Assembly: GCA_937996655.1 (NCBI GenBank)
Contig: CALKUK010000014.1
Span: forward strand, 186,001-250,000
Reading direction: 5' to 3'
Source: an uncultured Sphingomonadaceae bacterium
GTDB lineage: Bacteria; Pseudomonadota; Alphaproteobacteria; Sphingomonadales; Sphingomonadaceae
Length of the DNA: 64,000 bases
In this document: positions 7,738 through 15,640 of the stretch, in pieces
Layout of the letters: each line of letters starts with the position of its first letter
Numbering within the stretch: the first letter of the stretch is position 1
Translations under genes and position numbers: made by a program
Notes under the pieces: model-generated
Seen by the model: the letters and a program-made list of their open reading frames with translations, nothing else
The model's database searches: none
What the model was told of the DNA's origin: nothing

Positions 7738-8726
7738 TCTTCCAGCGCAAATTTCAGCAGGTAAGACTGCTGAAGTGGCCAGAAATTATCATCAGAGGCG
7801 AGCCAGATAATGGTTCGCCTCTTTTCTTGCGTCACAGCCAAAGCTTCGAAATTGTCCACGAGCGTGGGGGATTCCAGCCTTGCGATCTCTTTGCCTTTTA
7901 ACAGCATGCCGGCCCGCACCGCCTGTGGCATGTCCATGATGTAAATCCGGTTGCGGAACCACTGGCGCGCCGAAAACAGACGGTACAGGACCATGAGACG
8001 TCCGTCGGGCAGTTCGGCTGCATCCACCGGTAAATAGCCGCTCGGCCGGTCCAGAATCGCCGTCACCGGTTTGATCGCCGGGTTCAGGGGATCGCCTTTG
8101 AACACCAGAACCGGCGTCAATTGACCCGAATCACTTGGGTCCGCCTCTGCAAAGACCAGCATCCGCCCATCGCGCAGCCGAATCATCGCTTCCGGCCCAT
8201 AGGCGATCTGCCAGTCCTTCATTTCAGGCCGCGCAATCGCGGTGGCGGGCCCTCCATGGCTTGAAAAACGGCATATCTGGTTGGTGTTTTCCATCCCGAT
8301 CCAGCTCTGACCGGTGATCTGGTCGACGGTCAGTGATTCTGAATCCTGTTTTTCTTTGATCCAATGAAAGCCGCAGCCCTTTGGCAGTTCAGAAAGCCTG
8401 CCCTGAATCGCCACCCCGGACGGGAACGGGATGTCGAGCATCGCCCCTGCATCGGAAACAAGACGCAGCCCACCCCTGTGCGGGGCCATGGCAGACCAGC
8501 CGCCAAAGTCCGGATGGTCTGCATGCAAGGCCCAGCCGCCCAGATAAAGAAGTTTGCCGGTCTGCCGTAAAGGGTTCGAGTCCCTCGATAAATTTGTCGG
8601 CTCGAGTGCGATGCGTATCATTTGTGGGGCGATGGGCATCTGGCCAACTCTGGCCGATGAGGCGCAGAAAAGGAGGACGAACAACAGCAGGGCAAGTCTG
8701 GTCCGGCGCAACATCACGTCCGCCAT
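7734..8726 (-). CDS. Exported esterase-like activity of phytase family protein
   Basis: The 330-residue protein starts with a hydrophobic signal sequence (RRTRLALLLFVLLFCASSA). The rest resembles the phytase-like beta-propeller family (PF13449 type), with phrases such as FGGWSAMAP, AIARPEMKDWQIAYGPEAM and LVDNFEALAVTQ near the C-terminus. Family members are periplasmic or secreted, are loosely annotated as phytase or phosphodiesterase-like, and have little experimental backing. The gene stands alone and converges on rpmB with a four-base overlap at the stops. I am sure of the export and fairly sure of the fold, not of the reaction. Confidence 0.72.
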   Translation of the reverse strand: MADVMLRRTRLALLLFVLLFCASSARVGQMPIAPQMIRIALEPTNLSRDSNPLRQTGKLLYLGGWALHADHPDFGGWSAMAPHRGGLRLVSDAGAMLDIPFPSGVAIQGRLSELPKGCGFHWIKEKQDSESLTVDQITGQSWIGMENTNQICRFSSHGGPATAIARPEMKDWQIAYGPEAMIRLRDGRMLVFAEADPSDSGQLTPVLVFKGDPLNPAIKPVTAILDRPSGYLPVDAAELPDGRLMVLYRLFSARQWFRNRIYIMDMPQAVRAGMLLKGKEIARLESPTLVDNFEALAVTQEKRRTIIWLASDDNFWPLQQSYLLKFALED

Positions 8727-8899
8727 TAGACGAACGACCGGCTATTCCTAGCCCCGATCAATTCTGAACGGCGGCTAACGAACGCATTCAGCATTCGTCC
8801 AATCACACGTCCCCATAAGGCCAGTGTCGACGCCGCCGGGATCATCCTGACACCGCCGACCTGTTTGGTGGATGTGTTGCGTAAAATTGGAGATGTTCG

Positions 8900-9295
8900 A
8901 TGAACAAGAAGCTGGTCAATCTCGGTGCGGCTGCTGCCATGGCAGTGTCGGCACTGGTCCCTGCCGCACCTGCGTTCGCGCATGACCGCGGCTATGGCGA
9001 CGACGGCTATTATCAGGATCGCGGCTATGGCGACGGCTATTATGACCGACGCGGCTATCGCGGTTCGCGCTACGACAATGGCGGCACATATCGTGACCAG
9101 TCCTATCGGTATCGCGGACAGCGTTGTAGCAGGGGCTCAGCCGGCCTGATCGTGGGCGCAATTGCCGGCGGACTGCTCGGACGCTCCATTGTTGGATACC
9201 GTGGAGACCGAACCGCGGGAGCTATTGTCGGTGCCGGCGTGGGGGCGCTTGCGGGGCGCGCCATCGACAAGTCCGACGATCGCGGACGCTGCTAA
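8900..9295 (+). CDS. Exported glycine-zipper (2TM type) protein with Tyr/Gly-rich repeats
   Basis: The 131-residue protein has a signal peptide ending near A27 (APAFAH). Residues 29-70 form a charged tyrosine/glycine stretch with repeated units such as RGYGDDGYYQD and RGYGDGYYDR. Then comes a glycine-zipper region (about 80-122, AGLIVGAIAGGLLG and AGAIVGAGVGALAG), which in related proteins (17 kDa antigen, SlyB type) packs helices at or in the outer membrane. There is no lipobox cysteine after the signal peptide. GGAG eight bases upstream supports the ATG. It probably acts as an envelope structural or stress protein. A foldable RNA-like segment follows the stop. Confidence 0.75.
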   Translation: MNKKLVNLGAAAAMAVSALVPAAPAFAHDRGYGDDGYYQDRGYGDGYYDRRGYRGSRYDNGGTYRDQSYRYRGQRCSRGSAGLIVGAIAGGLLGRSIVGYRGDRTAGAIVGAGVGALAGRAIDKSDDRGRC

Positions 9296-9309
9296 TCAAG
9301 AATTCCTGA

Positions 9310-9512
9310 CCCCTCCCGGTGGGTTGGCCCGCGTAGCTTATGGGCCTGCGTTTGCTCACCGGGGTTCTGGTCCCGGCCTTGCCTTCGGGCGGGCCGGGCC
9401 GCGTTGCAGATTGGATAGGTCTGCAGCGTCAACAGGGGGAGGGGGCCCCAGGGTCGCGTACTTGGGGGGGTAGGGGCCGGACCGGTGTATTGGTCCGGCC
9501 CTTATTTCTTTT
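9310..9512 (+). ncRNA. Candidate structured RNA ending in an intrinsic terminator
   Basis: This is the only gene-free stretch above 300 bases. CCCCTCCC at 9310-9317 can pair with 9437-9444 to close a multi-branched fold. Inside are a stem of seven pairs (9318-9324/9354-9360) around a GGCCC/GGGCC hairpin, and a long hairpin with ten or more pairs capped by a TTCG tetraloop (9372-9398). A third hairpin of ten pairs (9401-9410/9420-9429) follows. A textbook terminator ends the segment. It could be an independent small RNA or the structured 3' UTR of the glycine-zipper gene. I see no match to the SRP core or to tmRNA, RNase P RNA or 6S RNA. No clear promoter is visible within the upstream gene. 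Confidence 0.45.
9474..9512 (+). terminator. Strong intrinsic terminator
   Basis: A perfect ten-pair GC-rich stem (9474-9483 with 9492-9501, GGGCCGGACC against GGTCCGGCCC) with an eight-base loop is followed by a run of eight Ts in eleven bases. It is one of the best intrinsic terminators in the window. It ends either the glycine-zipper transcript, 180 bases after its stop, or a separate RNA. Confidence 0.85.
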
Positions 9513-9547
9513 GGAAACAACGTGTTCCGGACAGATCCCACCCAAAT

Positions 9548-9621
9548 CCGTTTGTATCGAGCGAAGTCGAGACACGTCGCTAATTGTCCCTGCGTCCCTC
9601 GACGTCGCTCGGGACAAACGG
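9548..9621. repeat. Inverted repeat, double-hairpin (BIME-like) element
   Basis: Two 29-base arms (9548-9576 and 9593-9621) are inverted copies with about five mismatches, separated by 16 bases. Each arm starts or ends with CCGTTTGT and contains a smaller imperfect dyad around TCGAGCGA. It sits just after the terminator and just before the stop of the M23 gene. Four more elements with the same arm-spacer-arm plan occur in the window. Confidence 0.75.
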
Positions 9622-9633
9622 AAAATGACAAAT

Positions 9634-10557
9634 CTAAGGGGTGGCCGTCGCGGGCATCGGTCCGGCGAGCGTCTGCGGATCGATCCGCTCATCATTCCAT
9701 TTCATGCCCCAGTGCAGATGCGGGCCTGTCGCCCGCCCGGTCATGCCAATGGCGCCGAGCAGCTGACCCTGACGGATCACATCGCCCTTCTTCACATCGA
9801 TGCGGGACAGGTGGAGGAACGCGCTGTTGAGCCCGCCACCATGGTCGATCATCAGCAGATTGCCTTCCAGCGTAAACGGGCTGGCAGCGGCCAGCGTCAC
9901 AACGCCATTGGCAGGGGCATAGACGGGCGCACCTGTGCCGCCCGCGACATCCACCCCGTTATGCGGTGCGCCCGGTTCTCCGGCGTAAATCCTCTGGGAT
10001 CCGAACACGCCGCTGATACGGCCTTTGGCGGGCCAGATAAACCTCTGCCGCCAGCCATCGGCATCGACAACCATGTGCCGGGCCGCATTGATCTGCGCCA
10101 GTTCTCCGGGCCTGCGCGCCTGAAATTCGGCGGTGGGCTGGGCATAGCGCGGGAGCGTTTTCAGATTCTCGATCCGCCAAGCGCGCGGTGCGACGGTGAT
10201 CTTGTCAGAGATAGCCCGCCCGTCGGCCAGAAAGGCGGTGATCGTCGCGGTCGGCTGATGGTCCCGCCCAAATCCGATGCCAAAGCGGCCATCGGCGGCA
10301 AATTGGGCTTGTGCCCCTTCGATGACGAGGCGGACGGTGCCTTTGGGCACCCAGCCGAGCGCAAAACTGCCCTGCTCTGCAGGCTGGTTCAGACGAAAAA
10401 CGCCTAGTGCAACGGGCGGGGCAGGCTCTGCCGGGCGCGTAGAGGATGGGGGCGGGACAGATTGGCTTGCGCGCACGTTGGACGCAGGTGCCCCGATGCA
10501 GCTTCCGGGGATCGTGCCCAACAGGAGGGCCGTCAACGCGGTGCGTGGAAAATTCAT
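9634..10557 (-). CDS. M23 family metallopeptidase (LytM domain)
   Basis: The protein of about 307 residues has a signal sequence (MNFPRTALTALLLGTIPGSC), with GSC as a possible lipid attachment site, then a proline-rich linker and an N-terminal beta domain. The C-terminal M23 domain carries HNGVD and GPHLHWG, which supply the zinc-binding H, D and H. The family cuts peptidoglycan cross-bridges or acts through EnvC-like activation of amidases. The frame is open well upstream, but the ATG that creates the signal peptide overlaps the DUF2093 stop by four bases, which supports it. It is the last gene of the xseA-DUF2093-M23 group. Confidence 0.88.
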   Translation of the reverse strand: MNFPRTALTALLLGTIPGSCIGAPASNVRASQSVPPPSSTRPAEPAPPVALGVFRLNQPAEQGSFALGWVPKGTVRLVIEGAQAQFAADGRFGIGFGRDHQPTATITAFLADGRAISDKITVAPRAWRIENLKTLPRYAQPTAEFQARRPGELAQINAARHMVVDADGWRQRFIWPAKGRISGVFGSQRIYAGEPGAPHNGVDVAGGTGAPVYAPANGVVTLAAASPFTLEGNLLMIDHGGGLNSAFLHLSRIDVKKGDVIRQGQLLGAIGMTGRATGPHLHWGMKWNDERIDPQTLAGPMPATATP

Positions 10558-10751
10558 TCTTCGACGGCGGCGTGCGCTGCGATTTCGGCGGTGGAATAGG
10601 CTTCCTGCTTCGCCACGCTCCAATAGCGCAGGGATTCGAGCGGAATGGGATTGCTCGTCTTGGCGCACACCACATGATCCCCTTGGGCCAGCACGCGGAA
10701 TCCGTTCGCCATATAGAGCAATCGAGCGGGGCGGCCTTGCGACATCAACAT
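10554..10751 (-). CDS. DUF2093 domain protein
   Basis: This 65-residue protein matches the small alphaproteobacterial DUF2093 family by its core (ARLLYMANGFRVLAQGDHVVCAKT) and a following IPLESLRYWSVAKQEAY. The function is unknown. In this lineage it is habitually encoded next to xseA, as here: it starts 14 bases after the xseA stop and overlaps the M23 start by four bases. No signal peptide or membrane segment is seen. A second ATG two codons in is an equally good start. Confidence 0.85.
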   Translation of the reverse strand: MLMSQGRPARLLYMANGFRVLAQGDHVVCAKTSNPIPLESLRYWSVAKQEAYSTAEIAAHAAVEE

Positions 10752-10765
10752 GCAATTTCCTTCAT

Positions 10766-12145
10766 TCAGAACAGATCGGGCTGTTCGGGCTTATCCTTCA
10801 CATAAGGCGCAGCGCCGCTGCGCTCAACCCGTGCGTCCACCGCGCCATCGGCGAAGCGCAGGACAAGCGCGCCTGCCGCCTTGGCATCTGCCGCGGAAAT
10901 CACCGTCCCCCCGGCGCGCCGTTCGACACGGGCATAGCCGCGTTCCAGCACCCTGTCCGGGTTGAGCGAGGTCGCAACGCGCCACAATTGATCGAGCTGG
11001 CTGCGCGCATTGTCGATCCGGTTGGACAGCATCATCGGGCGCAGCGCCCCCGCAACCTGTGCCAGCTCTCCGCGCGCATCGGCGACGACGTGGGAGAGGC
11101 CACGCTTGAGCCGTTCGCTCAGGTCATCGACCCGCTGGCTTTGGGGCCCGAGCAGCGTTTCCGGCGTCGGCAGGCGACGTGTGGCATTGTCCAGCTTTTC
11201 GCCTGCACGCTCTCGATACCGCTGGACGCAGCGCAGGGAGCGTGCGCCATAGCTTTGCAGGCCCGCCAGAAGCTCTGCGCGCACCGGCACAGCCATTTCA
11301 GCCGCCGCCGTGGGGGTTGGCGCCCGAACATCGGCGGCATAGTCACACAGCGTTGTATCGGTCTCATGCCCGACAGCGGAGATAAGGGGGATGGTGCAGG
11401 CGGCGACCGCGCGGACAAGCACTTCCTCGTTGAAACCCCACAGGTCCTCAATCGACCCGCCCCCCCGCGCAACGATGACGAGATCGGGCCGGTCCGCCCC
11501 CTGCATCGCGGAAAAGCCATTGACGGCCGCGGCGACCTGCTCTGCCGAGCCTTGCCCCTGCACCAGCACCGGCCAGACGATCACCCGTGTCGGGCAGCGG
11601 TCTGCAAGGCGGTGGAGAATGTCGCGGATGACGGCCCCGGTGGGCGAAGTGACCACGCCAATGGTGCGCGGCAGGAACGGCAGGGCGCGCTTGCGTTCTG
11701 GCGCGAACAGGCCTTCGGCGGCAAGCTTGGCTTTGAGCTTTTCAAGCAGCGCCAGCAGCGCGCCTTCGCCGGCAATCTCCATCGTCTCAATGACGATCTG
11801 ATATTTGGATCGGCCCGGATAGGTGGTGAGCTTCCCAGTGGCGATCACTTCAACGCCGTCTTGCGCGTTGAAGGCGAGCCGCGCGGCGCTGCCTTTCCAC
11901 ATGATGCCGTCGATGACCGCATTTTCGTCCTTGAGCGCAAGGTAGAGGTGGCCGGACGCTGCCCGTTTGAATCCGGAAATCTCCCCGCGGATGCGGACAT
12001 GCGAAAAGCCCTGCTCGACATGACGCTTCAGCAGGTTGGATATTTCACTGACGGACAGCGCGCCTGCATTGTCGCCTGCGCGTTCGCCCGCTAACAGGCC
12101 CATCTTGCCTTCGGGCACATCATCAAAGGGCATTTCGGCGGGCAT
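10766..12145 (-). CDS. xseA: Exodeoxyribonuclease VII large subunit
   Basis: XseA with the small subunit XseB degrades single-stranded DNA into oligonucleotides. The protein of about 459 residues has an N-terminal OB fold (about 25-125, beginning ALSVSEISNLLKRHVE) and the catalytic domain (LPRTIGVVTSPTGAVIRDILH, then VIVARGGGSIEDLWGFNEE), followed by a long helical region. xseB is not in the window. The ATG at 12145 has AGAAGG six bases upstream and was chosen; ATGs two codons earlier and four codons later are possible. Its start codon and that of divergent purD share the palindrome CATG. Confidence 0.95.
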   Translation of the reverse strand: MPAEMPFDDVPEGKMGLLAGERAGDNAGALSVSEISNLLKRHVEQGFSHVRIRGEISGFKRAASGHLYLALKDENAVIDGIMWKGSAARLAFNAQDGVEVIATGKLTTYPGRSKYQIVIETMEIAGEGALLALLEKLKAKLAAEGLFAPERKRALPFLPRTIGVVTSPTGAVIRDILHRLADRCPTRVIVWPVLVQGQGSAEQVAAAVNGFSAMQGADRPDLVIVARGGGSIEDLWGFNEEVLVRAVAACTIPLISAVGHETDTTLCDYAADVRAPTPTAAAEMAVPVRAELLAGLQSYGARSLRCVQRYRERAGEKLDNATRRLPTPETLLGPQSQRVDDLSERLKRGLSHVVADARGELAQVAGALRPMMLSNRIDNARSQLDQLWRVATSLNPDRVLERGYARVERRAGGTVISAADAKAAGALVLRFADGAVDARVERSGAAPYVKDKPEQPDLF

Positions 12146-13415
12146 GAACATCCTTCTGATCGGGAGCGGCGGGCGTGAACATGCGCTGGCATGGAAGCTG
12201 GCGCAATCTCCTTCCAGCGATACACTCTACGCAGCGCCCGGCAACCCCGGCATTGCCGAAGCCGCGACGCTGGTGGTGCTCGACGTGACGGATCATGCCG
12301 CCGTCATCGCCTTTTGTGCTGACAAGCAAGTCGGCCTTGTCGTCATCGGGCCGGAAGCGCCTCTGGTCGATGGACTGGGCGATAGCCTGCGCGCAGTGGG
12401 CGTGCCGGTGTTCGGGCCCAATGCCAAGGCCGCGCAATTGGAAGGCTCCAAGGGCTTCACCAAAGATCTGTGCACCCGCGCCAACATCCCGACTGCGGCT
12501 TATGCGCGCCATACGGACAAAGCGGCGGCGCTGGCGGACCTCGCCCGCTTCGGCCTACCGGTCGTCATCAAGGCCGATGGGCTTGCGGCCGGCAAGGGCG
12601 TGATCATTGCGGAGACCGCCCAAGAGGCTGCCGACGCTGTTGAGGACATGTTCGGCGGTGGCTTTGGCGATGCGGGGGCCGAGGTCGTGCTTGAAGAATT
12701 CATGACGGGCGAGGAAGCGAGCTTCTTCGCCTTGACCGACGGCAAGAGCGTCGTCGCCTTTGGCTCGGCGCAGGATCACAAGCGCGTCGGCGATGGGGAT
12801 GTGGGGCCAAACACAGGCGGCATGGGCGCCTATTCGCCCGCGCCGGTGCTGACGCCCGAACTCGAAGCCCGCGTGATGCGAGAGATCGTCGAGCCCACGG
12901 TTGCGACCATGGCGGCGGAGGGGAACCCTTATTCCGGCGTGCTCTATGCCGGGCTGATGCTGACGGCTGAGGGCCCCAAGCTGATTGAATATAATGCCCG
13001 CTTCGGTGACCCTGAATGTCAGGTGCTGATGTCGCGCTTCGAAGGCGATCTCGCCGAACTGCTGCTGGCCATTGCGCAAGAACGCTTGGCCGAAGCAGAC
13101 GCGCCGCGCTTCTCAAACGATACCGCGCTGACGGTCGTGATGGCGGCAAAGGGCTATCCCGGCACGCCGGACAAGGGTGGCGCGATCACGCTCCCGGCCA
13201 GCGCCGACGCCAAGATTTTCCACGCGGGCACCGCGATGCAGGACGGGCACCTCGTCGCCAATGGCGGACGCGTGCTCAACGTCACGGGGCGGGGAAAGAC
13301 AGCGACCGAGGCGCAGGCGAAGGCCTATGCAGCGGTGGACGCGATCGACTTCCCCACCGGCTTTTGCCGCCGCGACATCGGCTGGAGAGAGGTCGCGCGG
13401 GAACGGGGGGAATAG
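12144..13415 (+). CDS. purD: Phosphoribosylamine-glycine ligase (GARS)
   Basis: PurD joins glycine to phosphoribosylamine with ATP, the second step of purine synthesis. The 423 residues give the full ATP-grasp enzyme. The N-terminal domain begins MNILLIGSGGREHALAW, the ATP-grasp part includes VIKADGLAAGKGV and the C-terminal lobe includes GGMGAYSPAPVL and EYNARFGDPECQ. All signature segments are intact. It is divergent from xseA with effectively no intergenic space, so its promoter must lie inside the 5' end of xseA. Confidence 0.96.
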   Translation: MNILLIGSGGREHALAWKLAQSPSSDTLYAAPGNPGIAEAATLVVLDVTDHAAVIAFCADKQVGLVVIGPEAPLVDGLGDSLRAVGVPVFGPNAKAAQLEGSKGFTKDLCTRANIPTAAYARHTDKAAALADLARFGLPVVIKADGLAAGKGVIIAETAQEAADAVEDMFGGGFGDAGAEVVLEEFMTGEEASFFALTDGKSVVAFGSAQDHKRVGDGDVGPNTGGMGAYSPAPVLTPELEARVMREIVEPTVATMAAEGNPYSGVLYAGLMLTAEGPKLIEYNARFGDPECQVLMSRFEGDLAELLLAIAQERLAEADAPRFSNDTALTVVMAAKGYPGTPDKGGAITLPASADAKIFHAGTAMQDGHLVANGGRVLNVTGRGKTATEAQAKAYAAVDAIDFPTGFCRRDIGWREVARERGE

Positions 13416-13528
13416 GCTGCGCGAATAATTCGCGGTTGCGGCGGAAGGGAACTATTCGCAGTTTATGACCAAGTGCAACCCGTCCGGACACGACGCGATT
13501 GCGGACGGTGTGCCGCAAAGGTAATTCA

Positions 13529-13918
13529 ATGTTTATGAACGAACTTAGTACTCTGGAGCGTTCCGCCCTAAACGCCATCTTGGACGAATTGGGTGAAGGT
13601 CGCACTGAGATTGAAGATCAGGTGCTAAGAGCTTCGGTCGTTGCCCGCGAGAACACTGGCGGCGGGTTCTTTACTGAGTTGGCTTTAAGGGGGGAGGTGC
13701 CTGTACACCTTCAGAATAGCCATTTGGGCGAGAATGTTTGGATCGCTATCAAAGGCATGCGTCACGGCCTTGGGATGATCCTTCACCTTTGGAAGGACAA
13801 GATGCCGCTTCTGGAAGGCTATGCTGTCGGGCCAGAGAACACCCTTCCCATCGACTTTGAGCAGACGATTTTTGAGATTGTCACAGAACCTGGCCCTTTC
13901 CCCGGGAATGACAGCTAA
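13529..13918 (+). CDS. Hypothetical protein, orphan
   Basis: I do not recognise this protein of about 129 residues. It is soluble and has no signal peptide. It opens with an acidic helical segment (MNELSTLERSALNAILDEL) and continues with a mixed strand pattern (GGGFFTELALRGEVPVHLQN). The base composition is visibly lower in GC and the third positions are less biased than in purD upstream, which suggests acquisition or weak expression. An ATG two codons in is an alternative start. A 7-pair inverted repeat (13480-13486/13502-13508) lies between purD and this start, and a long inverted repeat follows the gene. Confidence 0.65.
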   Translation: MFMNELSTLERSALNAILDELGEGRTEIEDQVLRASVVARENTGGGFFTELALRGEVPVHLQNSHLGENVWIAIKGMRHGLGMILHLWKDKMPLLEGYAVGPENTLPIDFEQTIFEIVTEPGPFPGNDS

Positions 13919-13984
13919 CCCCAACTCTTCTGACGCTCAATCATAGAGCGATGACAAGCGAGAGCGGGCAATCATTCACACGCG

Positions 13985-14141
13985 CGTCGCCCCGTGCTTG
14001 ACACGGGGCTTGGCTCACCTCCGTCCAGTCTTAACCCTTGCTTGCTGGATATGATGACTGCTCGAGGTCCAGCCATTCGGACATCCTTCCCAGCGAGCAG
14101 GTCCAAGAAAAGCCTAGCCCCGTGTCAAGCACGGGGCGACG
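13985..14141. repeat. Perfect 26-base inverted repeat with nested hairpins
   Basis: The arms 13985-14010 and 14116-14141 are exact inverse copies. Each arm holds its own hairpin, CCCCGTG-CTTGA-CACGGGG, so the element can form two small hairpins or one long one around a 105-base centre. It occupies the space between the convergent orphan gene and rlmH. The centre shows no open reading frame of note. It belongs to the BIME-like set seen elsewhere in the window. Confidence 0.85.
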
Positions 14142-14168
14142 GAGAGTCTGTTGGGGCGCGGGGCCCAC

Positions 14169-14591
14169 TCACCCCTCGCGGTGATAGGGATGCCCGGCAA
14201 TGATGCTGGTCGCGCGGTAGAGTTGCTCCACCAGCATCGCGCGGGCGAGCATATGGGGCCATGTGGCCTTTCCAAAGGCGATGAACAGGCTGGCCGAGGC
14301 GCGTTCCTCCGGCGTCAGGCCATCCGCCGCGCCAATGAGGAAGCGCAGCTCGCGCGTGCCAGTGTCGCGCCAATGCTCGATCTTCCTTGCAAACGCCGAT
14401 GAGGTCAGCTGTTCGCCGGTTTCATCCATCGCGACAATGAGCGTGCCCGGCGCGACGGGGGGGTGTTTGCCGCCGGTGTCCGGCAACTCTGTGACGGCAA
14501 AGGGCCAGCTGAGGCGCTTGGCATAGCGCTCAATCAGATCGGCCTCAGGACATCGCCCGATCTTGCCGCGGGCAATGATGTGCAGCTTCAA
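14169..14591 (-). CDS. rlmH: 23S rRNA (pseudouridine-1915-N3)-methyltransferase RlmH
   Basis: RlmH is a SPOUT-fold methyltransferase that modifies pseudouridine 1915 in helix 69 of 23S rRNA on the assembled 70S ribosome. The 140-residue protein shows LRFLIGAADGL, where most homologs have GGADG, and the C-terminal LVEQLYRATSIIAGHPYHRE, which is diagnostic. The start is TTG and overlaps the rsfS stop by four bases (TTGA), which fits the family N-terminus (KLHIIARGKIGR). It follows rsfS as in many bacteria. Confidence 0.93.
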   Translation of the reverse strand: MKLHIIARGKIGRCPEADLIERYAKRLSWPFAVTELPDTGGKHPPVAPGTLIVAMDETGEQLTSSAFARKIEHWRDTGTRELRFLIGAADGLTPEERASASLFIAFGKATWPHMLARAMLVEQLYRATSIIAGHPYHREG

Positions 14592-14968
14592 TTGGCAGGC
14601 GGGGCGTCACCAAACGCCCACATGCGCTCCAGATTGTAGAAGCTGCGCACTTCCGGGCGGAACAAGTGGATGATGACATCGCCCGCGTCGATCAGCACCC
14701 AGTCAGCGGTCTGCAGGCCTTCGACCCGCGCGATGACGCCGAACTGTTCCTTCATCTTCTGCTGAAGCTTTTGCGCCATGGACGACACCTGACGCGTCGA
14801 CCGGCCGCTCGCGATCACCATATGGTCCGCAATCGCTGTTTTTCCGGCAAGCGGGATCGAGATGGTTTCCACCGCCTGATCGTCTTCCAGAGACTCGAGT
14901 ATCATCTTGTGCAGGGCGTCGACCGAATCGGTTTTAGCGGCGGCCTTACGTTTGGGGGAAGCGAGCAA
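14588..14968 (-). CDS. rsfS: Ribosome silencing factor RsfS
   Basis: RsfS binds ribosomal protein L14 and blocks subunit joining when nutrients are scarce. The 126-residue protein carries the family core IADHMVIASGRSTRQVSSMA and the C-terminal VLIDAGDVIIHLFRPEVRSFYNLERMW. The start is TTG with GAGGA about seven bases upstream. It lies between nadD (10 bases upstream) and rlmH (four-base overlap), the standard nadD-rsfS-rlmH order. Confidence 0.94.
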   Translation of the reverse strand: MLASPKRKAAAKTDSVDALHKMILESLEDDQAVETISIPLAGKTAIADHMVIASGRSTRQVSSMAQKLQQKMKEQFGVIARVEGLQTADWVLIDAGDVIIHLFRPEVRSFYNLERMWAFGDAPPAN

Positions 14969-14977
14969 AACGGGTCC

Positions 14978-15640
14978 TCAATATACCACGCGCCGCGTCA
15001 CCGCGTCGCGTGTGGGGGTCTGGGAAAAGGGAAGCGCCCAATCGGGATGAGCCCGTCGCAGCGCCGTTGCGGAGTGTTTATCGGGGCGAAAGCGCAACAG
15101 CACGAGCGCCGGCGGTCTCCACGTCGTCCAGTCTATCGCAGCATGTCGAGGGCGGACGAATCCCCGCAGCCATCCCATTGCGCGGCTCGCACGGGCGGCA
15201 CTGTCATACCCCGGACGGGCCAGAACTGCAATCGGCATCGTTTTGGCGATCCCGTGCCAGTCGCGCCAGAGGTGGAATTGGGCGAGATTGTCCCCCCCCA
15301 TCAGCCAGACAAAGGCGCGTTCCGGATGTTGTCGTTGTAGCGCCTTGAGCGTATCGACAGTGTAGCGTGTACCCAGTTTCTGTTCGATGGCGGTCGGCCG
15401 GATGATGCTGCGCCGCGCCACTTTGCGGGCCGAACGCAGCCGCACGACGAGCGGTGCCATGCCGGCCTTTGGCTTCAATGGATTGCCGGGAGAGACGAGC
15501 CACCACACCTCATCCAGCCCCAGCGCCTTAGCCGCCAGCAGGCTGATATGCCGGTGCCCCGCATGGGCAGGATTGAACGACCCGCCGAGAAGTCCGGTCT
15601 TGATCAGGGCCGGGTCTGCCCGGTGCCGCGCACCACCCAT
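14978..15640 (-). CDS. nadD: Nicotinate-nucleotide adenylyltransferase
   Basis: NadD makes nicotinate adenine dinucleotide from nicotinate mononucleotide and ATP in NAD synthesis. The 220-residue protein has the nucleotidyltransferase signature GGSFNPAHAGHRH near the N-terminus and a WLMGGDNLAQFHLW segment. The equivalent of the second ATP motif (usually ISSTxIR) is diverged near the C-terminus. The only good ATG is inside the 3' end of proA, giving a 37-base overlap, so the two genes are tightly linked. Confidence 0.93.
   Translation of the reverse strand: MGGARHRADPALIKTGLLGGSFNPAHAGHRHISLLAAKALGLDEVWWLVSPGNPLKPKAGMAPLVVRLRSARKVARRSIIRPTAIEQKLGTRYTVDTLKALQRQHPERAFVWLMGGDNLAQFHLWRDWHGIAKTMPIAVLARPGYDSAARASRAMGWLRGFVRPRHAAIDWTTWRPPALVLLRFRPDKHSATALRRAHPDWALPFSQTPTRDAVTRRVVY

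Noticed and set aside
8985..9110. Periodic GGCTAT/CGCGGC units as a CRISPR-like or tandem DNA repeat
   Set aside because: The periodicity is in the protein code (Gly-Tyr units) and the DNA units vary in length and sequence.
9310..9512. Identity of the structured segment as 4.5S/SRP RNA, 6S RNA, tmRNA or RNase P RNA
   Set aside because: The SRP core with GGAAG loop is absent, the fold is branched rather than the 6S rod, and length and motifs do not fit tmRNA or RNase P RNA.
10277..12094. A 605-codon open frame opposite xseA
   Set aside because: The composition is an antisense image of xseA (R, A, G, H rich), without motifs, and the sense gene is certain.
13480..13508. Seven-pair dyad between purD and the orphan gene as a terminator
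   Set aside because: The loop is 15 bases, no T-run follows, and it lies close to the next start; too weak to call.
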